Below, piece after piece: positions 40,179 through 47,852 of a stretch of 47,852 nucleotides of DNA (position 1 is the stretch's first letter; each line of letters starts with the position of its first letter). Origin of the DNA: Bacillota bacterium (GTDB lineage Bacteria; Bacillota; UBA994); assembly GCA_009773495.1 (NCBI GenBank), contig WSXW01000014.1, forward strand, positions 1,983-49,834. Reading direction: 5' to 3'. The position numbers and the translations under genes are program-made. The notes below the pieces were generated by a model. That model did no database searches, was not told the origin of the DNA, and was given only the letters and a program-made list of their open reading frames with translations.

Positions 40179-40211
40179 CAAAAGGTGTCGACTCACAATG
40201 AGTCGACACCT
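40179..40211 (-). terminator. Terminator after pdp
   Basis: AGGTGTCGACTCA (40183-40195) pairs perfectly with TGAGTCGACACCT (40199-40211) around a CAA loop. TTTTGAATT follows on the minus strand. It closes the xerD-deoB-pdp transcript; the 90 bases between it and the pdp stop show nothing else. Confidence 0.85.
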
Positions 40212-40303
40212 AGAAAGGTCGAAGGAACGGGATAACGGGCAAAACCGTAGTCACTGACCAAGGACTGATTTACACTGAAACGAGGATGGGCCGGATGTGA
40301 GGG

Positions 40304-41587
40304 CTACCGGATAATTTTTAGGACGTTGGGGGGTAATTCTGGTTTTGTGAGGCTAAAGGCATATGCGTTGTGCAAAGCTTTGTGTAGAGTTTGATCAATT
40401 GGTGCATTGGAGTAAGCCGTAATTAAGGGAGCTCCTGTTTCAACATAGTCCCCTACCCGGGCCAGTAGTTTAAGACCTGCGGCATAGTCTAGCTTGTCTT
40501 CTTTGCGCACGCGACCGGCCCCTAAGGTAATGGCAATAGTGCCGAGAGCGAGAGCATCAATATAACTTATGTAGCCAGATGTCTCGGATGTAACAACTAA
40601 TGAGTGCTTGGCTTGCGGCAATTCCCTATCTAGGTTGCCACCCTGAGCCGCTACTACTTCTTTTAGCTTAGCGTAGGCTGCCCCCGAGTTTAGTGCTTCT
40701 TCTACGCGACAGATGGCTTCGCTGTCTGTTAAATCCATATAATGCATTTTTAGCATCTGTGCTGCGACCGCCAAACAGACTTCGCGTAAGTCAGCTGAGC
40801 CACCCTTACCCGTGAGTATCTGAATTGCCTCTGTAACTTCTAATGAGTTTCCTATGGCATTGCCTAGCGGTTGGTCCATGCTGGTGAGTAAAGCAACCGT
40901 GGGGCGTCCCACTCTGCGTCCGATTTCAACCATAGCTTGTGCTAGTTCCTCAGCACGCTCCACTGACGACATAAAGGCGCCTATTCCGAACTTAACATCT
41001 AAGACAATATGCGTAGCACCAGACGCAATCTTTTTGCTCATAATCGAGCTAGCAATTAGAGGAATGCTGTCGACGGTAGCTGTTACGTCGCGCAGAGCAT
41101 AGAGAATCTTATCGGCAGGAGCAATTTCTGTGGTGGCTGACATCAATGCCAGCCCAATTGTATTGACCTGATTAATAAACTGTTCCATCGACAGCTCTGT
41201 AGAAAGGCCGGGGATGCTTTCTAGCTTATCTACAGTGCCACCGGTATGCCCGAGCCCTCTGCCTGTCATTTTGGCAACCGGAATACCACATGCTGCAACA
41301 ATAGGAGCCACAACAAGGGTAGTGGTATCCCCCACCCCCCCGGTGGAGTGCTTGTCAATAGCTTTAGGCAGGTTGAGGTCAATGCGCGTCCCAGAGTTAG
41401 CAATGGCAAGAGTAAGTTCAGCGGTTTCACGCTCGTTCATACCGCAAATAAATATGGCCATGAGCAATGCTGATAGCTGATAATCCGGAATTTCTCCTTT
41501 AGTACAGGCCGTAATTACAAACTCAATTTGCTCGGTGCTAAGTTCACCGCCGTCACGCTTAGCCTTAATGATGTCATAGACTCTCAT
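40304..41587 (-). CDS. pdp: Pyrimidine-nucleoside phosphorylase
   Basis: Pdp splits uridine, deoxyuridine and thymidine into base and (deoxy)ribose-1-phosphate. The 427 residues start MRVYDIIKAKRDGGELS. They contain DKHSTGGVGDTTTLVVAPIVAACG (phosphate site), KMTGRGLGHTGGTVDKLESI (the family signature) and SSIMSKKIASGATHIVLDVK. ATG 41587 has GGAG 11 bases upstream. It overlaps deoB by 14 bases. Products feed DeoB. Confidence 0.96.
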   Translation of the reverse strand: MRVYDIIKAKRDGGELSTEQIEFVITACTKGEIPDYQLSALLMAIFICGMNERETAELTLAIANSGTRIDLNLPKAIDKHSTGGVGDTTTLVVAPIVAACGIPVAKMTGRGLGHTGGTVDKLESIPGLSTELSMEQFINQVNTIGLALMSATTEIAPADKILYALRDVTATVDSIPLIASSIMSKKIASGATHIVLDVKFGIGAFMSSVERAEELAQAMVEIGRRVGRPTVALLTSMDQPLGNAIGNSLEVTEAIQILTGKGGSADLREVCLAVAAQMLKMHYMDLTDSEAICRVEEALNSGAAYAKLKEVVAAQGGNLDRELPQAKHSLVVTSETSGYISYIDALALGTIAITLGAGRVRKEDKLDYAAGLKLLARVGDYVETGAPLITAYSNAPIDQTLHKALHNAYAFSLTKPELPPNVLKIIR

Positions 41588-42764
41588 TATGTTCAGTCTC
41601 CAAGATTTGCTTAAATGAAGTGCCGGATAGGAGGCTCGGCTGCAGGCCGAATATATCAATTATGGTTGAGCCGATATCAGACAGTGTGGTCCTATCCCCA
41701 AGGGCGGCCCCGCCTAAGTATTGAGGGGAATATGCGAGAATCGGCACGTACTCTCTGGTGTGGTCGGTACCTGGATAAGCGGGGTCGCAACCGTGGTCCG
41801 CTACAATAATTAGATAGTCCTTTGGCCTCATCGACCCCAAGAATAGCGGTAACCACTCGTCAAACTCTTTCAGGGCGTGGCCGTAGCCAACCGAGTCATT
41901 CCGATGTCCGTAAAGCATATCGTAGTCAACCAGATTGGCAAAGACCAGTCCGCCCTGTGAACCCATATACGTGTTCATTATTTGTACCATGCCATCGGCG
42001 TTGTGCTTGGTCTTAAGGCAATGTGTAGCTCCACGTCCAGAATATATATCGCATACTTTACCGATACCCGTAACGGTAAAACCTTCATCCGACAAGATGT
42101 CGAGCATAGTCTTGCTAGGCGGAAGTACAGCGTAGTCCTTGCGATTAGGCGTCCGTGTATAAGGCCACTCCCCCGTGAAGGGTCGAGCAATAATACGGGC
42201 AACATTTACATCCCCTTGCATCAGGTCCCGAGCGACCTGACAGACCGCATAGAACTCCGGCAACGGAAGAATATCCTCGTGGGCGGCTATTTGCATTACA
42301 CTGTCAGCGGAAGTATAGACAATTAGGGCACCAGAACTCACGTGTTGGGGCCCTAAGTCGCGAATTATATCTGTACCGGAGGCAACTATATTGCCTATAA
42401 ACTTTTTACCTGTACGCCGCGAGAGTTCAGCGATCACTTCTGGGGGGAAACCTGCTGGAAAGGTCTTAAATGGCGTGTTTAACATGATACCAGCCATTTC
42501 CCAGTGGCCTGTGATGGTATCCTTGCCGGGAGACCGGGTCATGCCACGCCCAAACGCGCCTATAACCCCATCAGAAGAAGAGAGCCTGGGATGAGGGGCT
42601 ATTTGCCCTAACCCAAGCCTCGTTAGGTTTGGTAACATGAGTTTCGCGTTAGCCTCAAGGACGTGCAACAGCGTATTGCTACCTGTATCACCGTATTCGG
42701 CCGCATCAGGCAGTTCGCCTATACCGACGCTGTCTAGAACGATAAGAACAACAGTTGTATTCAC
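41574..42764 (-). CDS. deoB: Phosphopentomutase
   Basis: DeoB interconverts (deoxy)ribose 1- and 5-phosphates and has an alkaline-phosphatase-like fold with two manganese ions. The 396 residues begin at GTG 42764, 6 bases after AGGAGG, and contain VLIVLDSVGIGELPDA at the metal/threonine end. GKDTITGHWEMAGI, DYDMLYGHRNDSVGY and IVADHGCDPAYPGTDHTREYVP supply the remaining metal ligands. It lies between xerD and pdp. Confidence 0.96.
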   Translation of the reverse strand: MNTTVVLIVLDSVGIGELPDAAEYGDTGSNTLLHVLEANAKLMLPNLTRLGLGQIAPHPRLSSSDGVIGAFGRGMTRSPGKDTITGHWEMAGIMLNTPFKTFPAGFPPEVIAELSRRTGKKFIGNIVASGTDIIRDLGPQHVSSGALIVYTSADSVMQIAAHEDILPLPEFYAVCQVARDLMQGDVNVARIIARPFTGEWPYTRTPNRKDYAVLPPSKTMLDILSDEGFTVTGIGKVCDIYSGRGATHCLKTKHNADGMVQIMNTYMGSQGGLVFANLVDYDMLYGHRNDSVGYGHALKEFDEWLPLFLGSMRPKDYLIIVADHGCDPAYPGTDHTREYVPILAYSPQYLGGAALGDRTTLSDIGSTIIDIFGLQPSLLSGTSFKQILETEHNESL

Positions 42765-42774
42765 ACAGTACCTC

Positions 42775-43662
42775 CTATGCTCGCGGGTGAGCTTTATCAT
42801 AGACCTCTCTTAAGCGAGATTTAGTCACGTGAGTATAGATTTGTGTGGTGCTAATATCTGCATGACCCAACATTTCCTGAACAGCACGTAAATCTGCACC
42901 GTTCTCTAAGAGATGTGTGGCAAAGGAGTGCCTTAGAGTATGCGGAGTAATGTTGGCATCGATACCTGACTCACGCGCATATTTCTTTAGTAGTTTCCAA
43001 AACCCTTGGCGAGTCAGTTGGCGCCCATGGTGGTTAACAAATAAAGAGCGCATTTCGCGCGACCGAACTAACTTTGGCCGGCCAGAGTTAAAGTATGCAA
43101 CTACAGCCTTAATAGCCACAGAACCTAGGGGTACAATCCGTTCTTTATTACCTTTCCCTAAGCAACGTATGAAACCGGCATCAAGATTAACATCGGCCAG
43201 ATTCAATGTGACAAGCTCTGTTACCCTAATGCCTGTCGCGTAAAGAACTTCAAACATGGCGCGGTCTCTAAGCCCCCCAGGGGATACAGCATCTGGGCGG
43301 TACAAGAGAGATTCAACCTGTTGCAGGCTGAGCACACTAGGCAGCTTCTTTTCGACCTTGGGAGAGTCTAGCTCTGAAGCGGGGTCTAACTCTAGCTTTC
43401 CTTCATGGTGAAGAAACCTGAAAAAAGAGCGAATGGAAGCTAAGCTACGTGAGACTGTAGCTGTGGATTTTCCCTGCTTCTTGAGACCATCCAAGTAGTT
43501 CAGTATGTGATTGCGGTCGAGCTCTGCCCAGCTAGTTACACGACGGAGTTTTATGTACACAGCAAACTGCCTTAGATCTCGGCCATAAGACTCTAAAGTG
43601 TTAGCAGCTAGCCCTCTTTCCACCCCCAGGTAATCGAGATATCCCTCAATGAGCAGATCCAT
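42775..43662 (-). CDS. xerD: Tyrosine recombinase XerD
   Basis: XerD resolves chromosome dimers at dif with XerC. ATG 43662 gives 295 residues, the standard length. The N-terminal core-binding domain starts LIEGYLDYLGVERGLA. Catalytic residues are visible: Arg in TGIRVTELV near 146, HTLRHSFATH near 242, GHADISTTQ, and the nucleophile tyrosine in IYTHVTKSRL near 275. The ribosome site AAAGGGA is weak. It precedes deoB and pdp as in most clostridia, so it is chromosomal and not tied to the tRNA-Leu scar. Confidence 0.95.
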   Translation of the reverse strand: MDLLIEGYLDYLGVERGLAANTLESYGRDLRQFAVYIKLRRVTSWAELDRNHILNYLDGLKKQGKSTATVSRSLASIRSFFRFLHHEGKLELDPASELDSPKVEKKLPSVLSLQQVESLLYRPDAVSPGGLRDRAMFEVLYATGIRVTELVTLNLADVNLDAGFIRCLGKGNKERIVPLGSVAIKAVVAYFNSGRPKLVRSREMRSLFVNHHGRQLTRQGFWKLLKKYARESGIDANITPHTLRHSFATHLLENGADLRAVQEMLGHADISTTQIYTHVTKSRLREVYDKAHPRA

Positions 43663-43770
43663 AGCAACAATCCCTTTCAGAAATCCTCTACGCCTATTAT
43701 TATTCCACGAAAGGCGGGCAATTCCTTTTACCAAAGGTTGATGACTTTGCACCAAATTCCGACAGGCCGA

Positions 43771-43800
43771 TAAAAAAATAGCCCCTACGTGTAAGGGCTA
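43771..43800 (-). terminator. Terminator after small membrane protein gene
   Basis: TAGCCCTTACACG and the GGGGCTA arm pair on the minus strand and run into TTTTTTTATC. The stem starts within the stop codon at 43798. Confidence 0.85.
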
Positions 43801-44049
43801 GAAGCCATCCTTATACCAATTTCGCAAGTGCGTAATAATTCGTTGAAAGATGCTTTGATGTGTCGCCTGCTCCCCAATGATAGTGGTGCCACTTGTAGGC
43901 TGCTCCGGCACTTGGGGTGGCTCTAGAATGGCGTCGAGTACTTGCCATGCTAGCGCGGCAAGTAAGGCTAGTAGTGCGATTAACCCAACTAGCCGGGCTG
44001 TCCTCATACGCTTACCCCGGAAGGGTCCTACAGTTAATACCCACATCTT
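43798..44049 (-). CDS. Small single-span membrane protein
   Basis: I do not recognise this 83-residue protein. ATG 44049 follows AAGGAGGGG at about 12 bases. A basic N terminus (RGKRMRTAR) precedes one hydrophobic helix (LVGLIALLALLAALAWQVL). A proline-rich outer stretch and an amphipathic end (IFQRIITHLRNWYKDGF) follow. Its place beside xerD recalls the small YqzK/DUF4227 membrane proteins of Bacillus, but no sequence match can be claimed. Confidence 0.6.
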   Translation of the reverse strand, partial: KMWVLTVGPFRGKRMRTARLVGLIALLALLAALAWQVLDAILEPPQVPEQPTSGTTIIGEQATHQSIFQRIITHLRNWYKDGF

Positions 44050-44301
44050 GTTACTTCCCCTCCTTAGACAAACATCTTCATTAACATTTATGCGTGAACG
44101 GGAGGAGTTAGAACATGTGGAGGCAGCAGATAGCACGAGGCGCATAGGGGTGCCCTGTTCGAAGTTGCCAGTTGATGTATGCGTATACAGCAGGAGTCAG
44201 AGGTATTTTGGTAGTCTCTAATCTTCACCTTTATATAAAACCATTCTACCCGTTATTGCCTTACGGTTCTTTTTGTCGTGCGGTTGTTCCGCTTCGACTA
44301 A

Positions 44302-44505
44302 TCACTTGCCCTTCAGGGCCTCGTACACTCTATGATGGGTTGTCTCCGAGTGCTCTGCGGCCTTCCTCAACGAGAGGCCTACGCATTCTACTAGTTCTCT
44401 GCATATCTCCGGAATGAGATCGGGGTGACGCTTAATCTCTCTGACGTATGCCATTTCATTTCTGTGGCAGAAGTTCTCAATACAAAACTCCCCCCTAGCT
44501 AGCAA
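44302..44505 (-). CDS. Possible small helix-turn-helix protein
   Basis: The frame gives up to 67 residues. Its end, GLSLRKAAEHSETTHHRVYEAL, looks like a helix-turn-helix, and VREIKRHPDLIPEICREL forms a preceding helix. The start is uncertain. TTG 44505 and ATG 44454 have no ribosome site, while AGGGGGGAG near 44488-44496 is followed 6 bases later by an in-frame ATT rather than a canonical start. It lies at the switch from minus- to plus-strand transcription. Confidence 0.4.
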   Translation of the reverse strand: MLARGEFCIENFCHRNEMAYVREIKRHPDLIPEICRELVECVGLSLRKAAEHSETTHHRVYEALKGK

Positions 44506-44537
44506 TCAGTTGCTCACGATATTTGTGCAAAGGATAG

Positions 44538-44565
44538 TTTGCATAAGGAAAAAAATAAGTATAAC
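44538..44565 (+). promoter_or_regulatory. Candidate promoter for secreted-protein gene
   Basis: TTTGCA at 44538-44543 and TATAAC at 44560-44565 are 16 bases apart. An inverted repeat, ATATTC/GAATAT, at 44589-44609 lies within the leader and could be an operator. The gene starts at 44655. Confidence 0.5.
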
Positions 44566-44654
44566 ATGCAGATAGAAGGTTGCCTTGCATATTCATGTTT
44601 ATAGAATATTCGCGCTAGACAGCCTTCAAAGAAGAAAAAGGAGAGGTATTTATT

Positions 44655-45452
44655 GTGAAAAAGACTCTCGCTCTCTTGCTTCTATGTGTGTTCATGATTA
44701 CTCCACTTACTTCTCTCAATGCAGAAGCTACTTCAGGAGCTGAATTGCAGGAAAGTGATAATCCATTGCTCGAATACTTGAAGAATTGTTCTGACAGAAA
44801 TCAGACTCCATCCATTGATGACTACATGATGTTTCTTGAAAGCATGAATATTGATGTTGGACATATACAAAGGCAAGAAGTAAAAACCATCCAATTAGAT
44901 GTGCCAAACATAGCGGGTAAGTCCCAGGTAGACGTACGTCCAACTCTAATTGGACCGATGCAGCAAACAGATGTTCATATTCAAACCCAACAATGGCCGT
45001 ACCTAACTCTGGCCGGTAAACTCATGCTGGCCACGGCATCAGTGTATTGGCCTATTGTTTCTTTTGTTGACGCTTTAGTTGGCTCTATCCCATTCCCAAC
45101 AACGGTATATGGAAATGTCGTTGCAACAACATATAATTCATATACACGATATGACATGTGGTATGAAATCGTGAATCAATATGGTCAATGGGAGCCATTT
45201 GTCATAACCCAGTGGCGTCAGACAAATCTCTCTTTTGCAGAAAAAGTAACTCGTTCGGTAAGCCCGTATGATGACCAGTTTGCATTTTCGTCTTTCACTG
45301 GATTTCGTTTTCAAACCTCTAATAGGTGGGGCGATCATTTAGCTAATGAGGCTGAAGCGATAGATCGATATTATAGGGGATGGGGGCTACAGGTATATAC
45401 CTATAATGGTATTGGAAGCACTGACATTCTTAATACACATATGCTTCCCTAA
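44655..45452 (+). CDS. Secreted protein of unknown function
   Basis: I do not recognise this 265-residue protein. GTG 44655 follows AAAGGAGAGG and starts a clear signal peptide (KKTLALLLLCVFMITPLTSLNAEA). The mature part has a helical stretch with an Asp/Glu-rich surface, then a short hydrophobic segment (LAGKLMLATASVYWPIVSFVDALVG) that could insert in a membrane. The end is aromatic-rich, with Trp/Tyr (YDMWYEIVNQYGQWEPFVITQW). It has no cysteine pairs or enzyme motif that I can see. A membrane-anchored gene follows after one base, so the two probably act together. Confidence 0.75.
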   Translation: MKKTLALLLLCVFMITPLTSLNAEATSGAELQESDNPLLEYLKNCSDRNQTPSIDDYMMFLESMNIDVGHIQRQEVKTIQLDVPNIAGKSQVDVRPTLIGPMQQTDVHIQTQQWPYLTLAGKLMLATASVYWPIVSFVDALVGSIPFPTTVYGNVVATTYNSYTRYDMWYEIVNQYGQWEPFVITQWRQTNLSFAEKVTRSVSPYDDQFAFSSFTGFRFQTSNRWGDHLANEAEAIDRYYRGWGLQVYTYNGIGSTDILNTHMLP

Positions 45453-45453
45453 C

Positions 45454-45912
45454 ATGGATAAACCCAATATTAAATTAATACTTATTGTATGCCTTTCGCT
45501 TCTTGTATTAATAGGAGCTGTAACCATAAGAAAAACGACCTTTAACTTTGTTTTTCGGATTGAAGATGAAGCCATACAAGGGTTACTAAGTGCTGAAGTA
45601 ATCAGTGTAGAGGGATCTGTTGTTCGGTTTCCCTTTCGTCAGTATTCGTCAAAGGGCTTAGTTCACATAGGAAGCCACATTTATAGAATTGAGAGTATTA
45701 AGCATCATACCTCCTTGCCGGACGGTCTTCAAGTGTACAGTATAAAATTTCGTGGGGCAAATGAAGATGCCCAAGATAGGGTAATGTCTATTGGGGATAT
45801 CGTGCTGTTTGGTAACATGGCTGAAAATGTCGTAAAGGAGTCCGTGGGCTATATCACCATGAATTTCGAACCTTGGGAAACGAAGGCCTTCAAATTAACC
45901 CCAGTGCCGTAA
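45454..45912 (+). CDS. Membrane-anchored protein of unknown function
   Basis: This 152-residue protein starts at ATG 45454, one base after the stop of the secreted-protein gene. An N-terminal hydrophobic segment (IKLILIVCLSLLVLIGAVTI) anchors it. The outer part is beta-rich (FNFVFRIEDEAIQGLLSAEVISVEG, SIKFRGANED), resembling a small beta-barrel. No family is recognised. Close coupling suggests a secreted factor with a membrane partner or immunity-like protein, which is an inference only. Confidence 0.7.
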   Translation: MDKPNIKLILIVCLSLLVLIGAVTIRKTTFNFVFRIEDEAIQGLLSAEVISVEGSVVRFPFRQYSSKGLVHIGSHIYRIESIKHHTSLPDGLQVYSIKFRGANEDAQDRVMSIGDIVLFGNMAENVVKESVGYITMNFEPWETKAFKLTPVP

Positions 45913-45921
45913 CGATGTGGG

Positions 45922-45952
45922 CAAAGCTGACTCGCAAAGAGTCGGCTTTTTC
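45922..45952 (+). terminator. Terminator of secreted-protein operon
   Basis: GCTGACTC and GAGTCGGC pair around GCAAA, with CTTTTT following. It lies 14 bases past the stop at 45912. Confidence 0.85.
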
Positions 45953-45974
45953 GTAAGAGTCAAATGATGCACAC

Positions 45975-46510
45975 ATGGATGTGAACAAACGTAAGTTTCG
46001 ATTGCTCCGGGCATCACAATACCTACTGCTCGCTGTTGTAGTCGTCATGGCAGTGTCACTTCTAGCGTTGTTGTTTAGTATGGGTGTCCAGATGCCGGAA
46101 GGAGTGGAGCAGTTGTGCCTAATGACGAGAAACCTATAGAGGAAAGAAAACGAAATCCGCCTCCGGTAGTGGTTACTCCATTTGTCCCTACAGAAACACC
46201 AAGAGCCCAGGTCATTACAAAAGGCTTCTTTGTAAGGCATACCACATCAGGAAAGACTACGTTCAAACGTGTACGCTCAAGTGCGTCTTGGCATGATATT
46301 CTTACGGTAGCATCATACAGGTGGCTGAGAAATCACCCAGGTCACGAAGTGGCGGGTATTGGGTTTATAGCTAGAGATGTGGGGACTAAGGAGGTTATTG
46401 CTCGGATAGTGAAGGGTGACGTAGAGATCATAGGAGAGACTGTAATGGTAAACGGTCGCCGTGTGAAGGTAGTACAAGGGCAGAGCCGTGAAGGCACGAC
46501 TACAACGTAG
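45975..46510 (+). pseudogene. Frameshifted membrane protein of unknown function
   Basis: ATG 45975 opens a short reading frame with a basic start and one membrane helix (YLLLAVVVVMAVSLLALLF) that ends at a TAG just past 46130. A second frame, open from before 46115 to 46510, begins CPDAGRSGAVVPNDEKP and continues through a proline-rich linker (PPPVVVTPFVPTETP) into a folded part (VRHTTSGKTTFKRV, HDILTVASYRWL). Joining them near 46080 by one base gives a single anchored protein of about 178 residues. Either a one-base loss (or sequencing error) broke the gene, or the 131-residue part is made alone from GTG 46115. Confidence 0.55.
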
Positions 46511-46640
46511 TTAGGAAGCAACAGTTTGGATCATTTTTCAAGGAATGTAGTATCGTGTACTAATAAAAGAAACGAAGAACATCGTAATTTCTGATAGACT
46601 TTGCCAAGAGGACGAGTAAGGTGCTACCAACTCTACGAAG

Positions 46641-46682
46641 AAGCGAGGCCTGTTCTGCAATGGAACAGGCCTCGCTTTGTTG
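46641..46682 (+). terminator. Strong hairpin terminator
   Basis: AAGCGAGGCCTGTTC (46641-46655) pairs with GAACAGGCCTCGCTT (46663-46677), followed by TGTTGT. The 400-base gap 46511-46913 contains this hairpin and no convincing gene. Confidence 0.75.
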
Positions 46683-46913
46683 TAGTTATGATTAGGTTTG
46701 ATATCATCATCGGTATTGCGCCAATAATGTCGATATGTGCCAGATACTTCAAGACATTGGAAGGTAATGTTTCTGACTGGCTCTTAAGTATCTGCAGAAT
46801 GAAGGACTTTACAGTTGTCCTAGAGAAGAAGTGAAGAAGCAGCCAGCTAGGGTGTTAGGTGTCCTAAGAGGGGATAAACTATCTGGTACTATTCAGGAAG
46901 GAGCTGGCATAAC

Positions 46914-47087
46914 GTGGTTCGTTACTATGTTGTTGCCTGTGGTCGAATGACAGGTTTTTTCGACCAATGGGAGAATGGGGCTAAGGAACAGGTAAGCCGG
47001 CAAAGTGTCGCGTGGGCGCTGCCGCGGGCTTTGGCCGCCGCTGGGGTGGTGTTGTCGCAGAAAATTTATATTATCGGAGGAGAATAA
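46914..47087 (+). CDS. Viroplasmin-like small protein, coupled to NUDIX gene
   Basis: GTG 46914 follows GGAAGGAG and opens a 57-codon gene. Its TAA (47085-47087) overlaps the ATG of the NUDIX gene as TAATG, so translation is coupled. The first half, VRYYVVACGRMTGFFDQWEN, resembles the viroplasmin/RNase H1 N-terminal RNA-DNA hybrid-binding motif (YYVV..GR..G.F..W). The second half (from about residue 30) is unrelated and encoded by GC-rich DNA, so the gene may be a truncated RNase H-type remnant. It is too short for most gene finders. Confidence 0.5.
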   Translation: MVRYYVVACGRMTGFFDQWENGAKEQVSRQSVAWALPRALAAAGVVLSQKIYIIGGE

Positions 47088-47518
47088 TGGAGTTTAAAGT
47101 GCATCCTTTTAATACATTTAAGGATTATTTTTGTGTGGATATTATGGCATTGTATAAGGGTAAGTGGATATTTTGCAAGCACAAAAACAGGGATACGTGG
47201 GAAAATCCAGGCGGGCATATTGATGAAGGCGAGACACCACTGGAAGCTGCAAAAAGGGAACTATATGAAGAAACGGGAGCAATTAAATTCGATATTGAAC
47301 CGCTTTGTGATTATTATATTAACGGGGAAATAGACGGCAGGTATTTCAAAGGAAATGTGCAGGTTTATTTTGCAATCGTTCATGCTTTGGGTGAATTACC
47401 GTCCGACAGCGAAATGGAATTGATAGATTTTTTTGATTCGTTTCCGGACGAGTTAACGTTTCCGATGTCACGCGATCTTTTTCCGATAGCCTTAGAAAAG
47501 AAACAGCGAATAGTATAA
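47087..47518 (+). CDS. NUDIX hydrolase
   Basis: This 143-residue NUDIX phosphohydrolase has the Nudix box GHIDEGETPLEAAKRELYEETGA around residues 45-67, with the Glu residues that bind magnesium. It cleaves X-linked nucleoside diphosphates; the substrate is not readable. ATG 47087 has GGAGGAG directly upstream and overlaps the stop of the preceding small gene. A low-GC codon style contrasts with the GC-rich end of its upstream partner. Confidence 0.92.
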   Translation: MEFKVHPFNTFKDYFCVDIMALYKGKWIFCKHKNRDTWENPGGHIDEGETPLEAAKRELYEETGAIKFDIEPLCDYYINGEIDGRYFKGNVQVYFAIVHALGELPSDSEMELIDFFDSFPDELTFPMSRDLFPIALEKKQRIV

Positions 47519-47574
47519 ACATTAAGCAACATCAGGCAAGCAAGAGCTGTTTGTCGATAATCCAGATTAGCCAA

Positions 47575-47617
47575 CACAGCGGGGCGGGATAGATTGAGAT
47601 ATCCCGCCCCGTTTGTG
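47575..47617 (+). terminator. Terminator after NUDIX gene
   Basis: GGGGCGGGATA (47581-47591) pairs with TATCCCGCCCC (47600-47610), extended outward by CACA/TGTG, with GTTTG following. The stretch 47620-47780 shows nothing gene-like. Confidence 0.75.
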
Positions 47618-47782
47618 CGCTCTATCGGTCTATGCCCTGCGTCCGTGTGTGTTGCGTTTTGCGTTGTTCCGTATATATGCTGGCTATTGTTTACTGAGTG
47701 ACTCTGCCATGTAACTATGTATCCGTTGGCTCTCACGAAGGAGAACCACAGGGAGTTTTGGGGGTTCAAAAGGAGACTAGGT

Positions 47783-47852
47783 GTGAAATTACTGTTTAGC
47801 AGCAATAAGGTTAGTAGAGATATCAATAGGCAGATAAACTTCTTTCTGTTAT
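47783..47852 (+). CDS. 5' end of a gene running off the window
   Basis: GTG 47783 follows AAAAGGAG with 7 bases of spacing and opens a frame that is still open at the window end. The visible residues begin KLLFSSNKVSRDINRQINFF, a basic/amphipathic start that could lead into a membrane protein. The product cannot be named. Confidence 0.5.
   Translation, partial: MKLLFSSNKVSRDINRQINFFLL

Noticed and set aside
46601-46834. Plus-strand open frame of 77 codons
   Set aside because: It runs through the strong terminator hairpin at 46641-46677. A shorter form from ATG 46688 has no ribosome site and no recognisable family.
46777-46950. Open stretch reading KYLQNEGLYSCPREEV ... in plus frame
   Set aside because: It has protein-like character but no start codon or ribosome site. 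It may be a remnant, but the support is too weak to list.
1-47852. CRISPR array, insertion sequence or rRNA genes
   Set aside because: No regularly spaced repeat-spacer series, transposase or rRNA signature was seen on either strand.

Overview
The window reads as a chromosome segment of an endospore-forming Bacillota, most like the clostridial/Peptococcaceae-type lineages. The evidence is the sporulation gene set (spoIVA, spoIIP, spmA/spmB, dacB, gerW, spoIIAA-spoIIAB-sigF, spoVAC-D-E, dacF), the IspH-ribosomal protein S1 fusion, a DHH-CBS-poly(A)-polymerase fusion, DUF512, DUF1614 and DUF3189 genes, strong AGGAGG ribosome sites and many intrinsic terminators. The genus cannot be fixed by reading alone. 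From about 0.5 to 44.5 kb almost every gene is on the minus strand, often with 4-base ATGA overlaps, so transcription runs right to left.

Left edge (1-1.8 kb): the 3' half of a tRNA-Leu starts exactly in its anticodon loop. It looks like the attachment scar of an integrated element lying to the left. It is followed by a lipoprotein gene, a long perfect hairpin and a decayed partial copy of the lipoprotein. From 1.8 to 9.1 kb there is a MutL/GlmL-type ASKHA ATPase paired with an uncharacterised barrel-sandwich/KOW protein, a CPBP membrane protease, ndk, an M42 aminopeptidase, and an SRPBCC protein behind a class III aminotransferase. A tRNA-Pro gene with a strong promoter lies at 9.3 kb.

Core (9.5-34 kb): spoIVA, gpsA, der, a DUF512 radical-SAM protein, two DUF3189-type proteins, spoIIP, DUF1614, ispH-S1, plsC, cmk, aroH, a small exported protein, an HI0933-type flavoprotein, a 23S pseudouridine synthase and dapB. 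One plus-strand gene of unknown function follows, converging on ridA. Next come spmB/spmA/dacB (spore cortex), gerW with a DUF2953 gene, scpB/scpA (chromosome condensation), an M50 protease, and the CCA/poly(A) polymerase fusion.

Forespore block (34.3-44.1 kb): a decayed WD40/TolB-like gene, then spoVAE, spoVAD, spoVAC (dipicolinate channel), dodecin, a small membrane protein, sigF, spoIIAB, spoIIAA, dacF, pdp, deoB, xerD and a small membrane protein. This block links commitment of the forespore (sigma F and its anti-sigma and anti-anti-sigma partners) to cortex and dipicolinate functions. A nucleoside salvage operon (deoB-pdp) sits beside the chromosome-dimer recombinase.

Right end (44.2-47.85 kb): transcription switches to the plus strand and the genes look accessory. 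They are a possible small HTH protein, a secreted 265-residue protein with a membrane-anchored partner, an apparently frameshifted membrane protein, a 57-codon gene with a viroplasmin-like start that is stop/start-coupled to a NUDIX hydrolase, and the first codons of a further gene. The best candidates for undescribed biology are this accessory end, the MutL-like/KOW pair, and the tRNA-Leu attachment scar.
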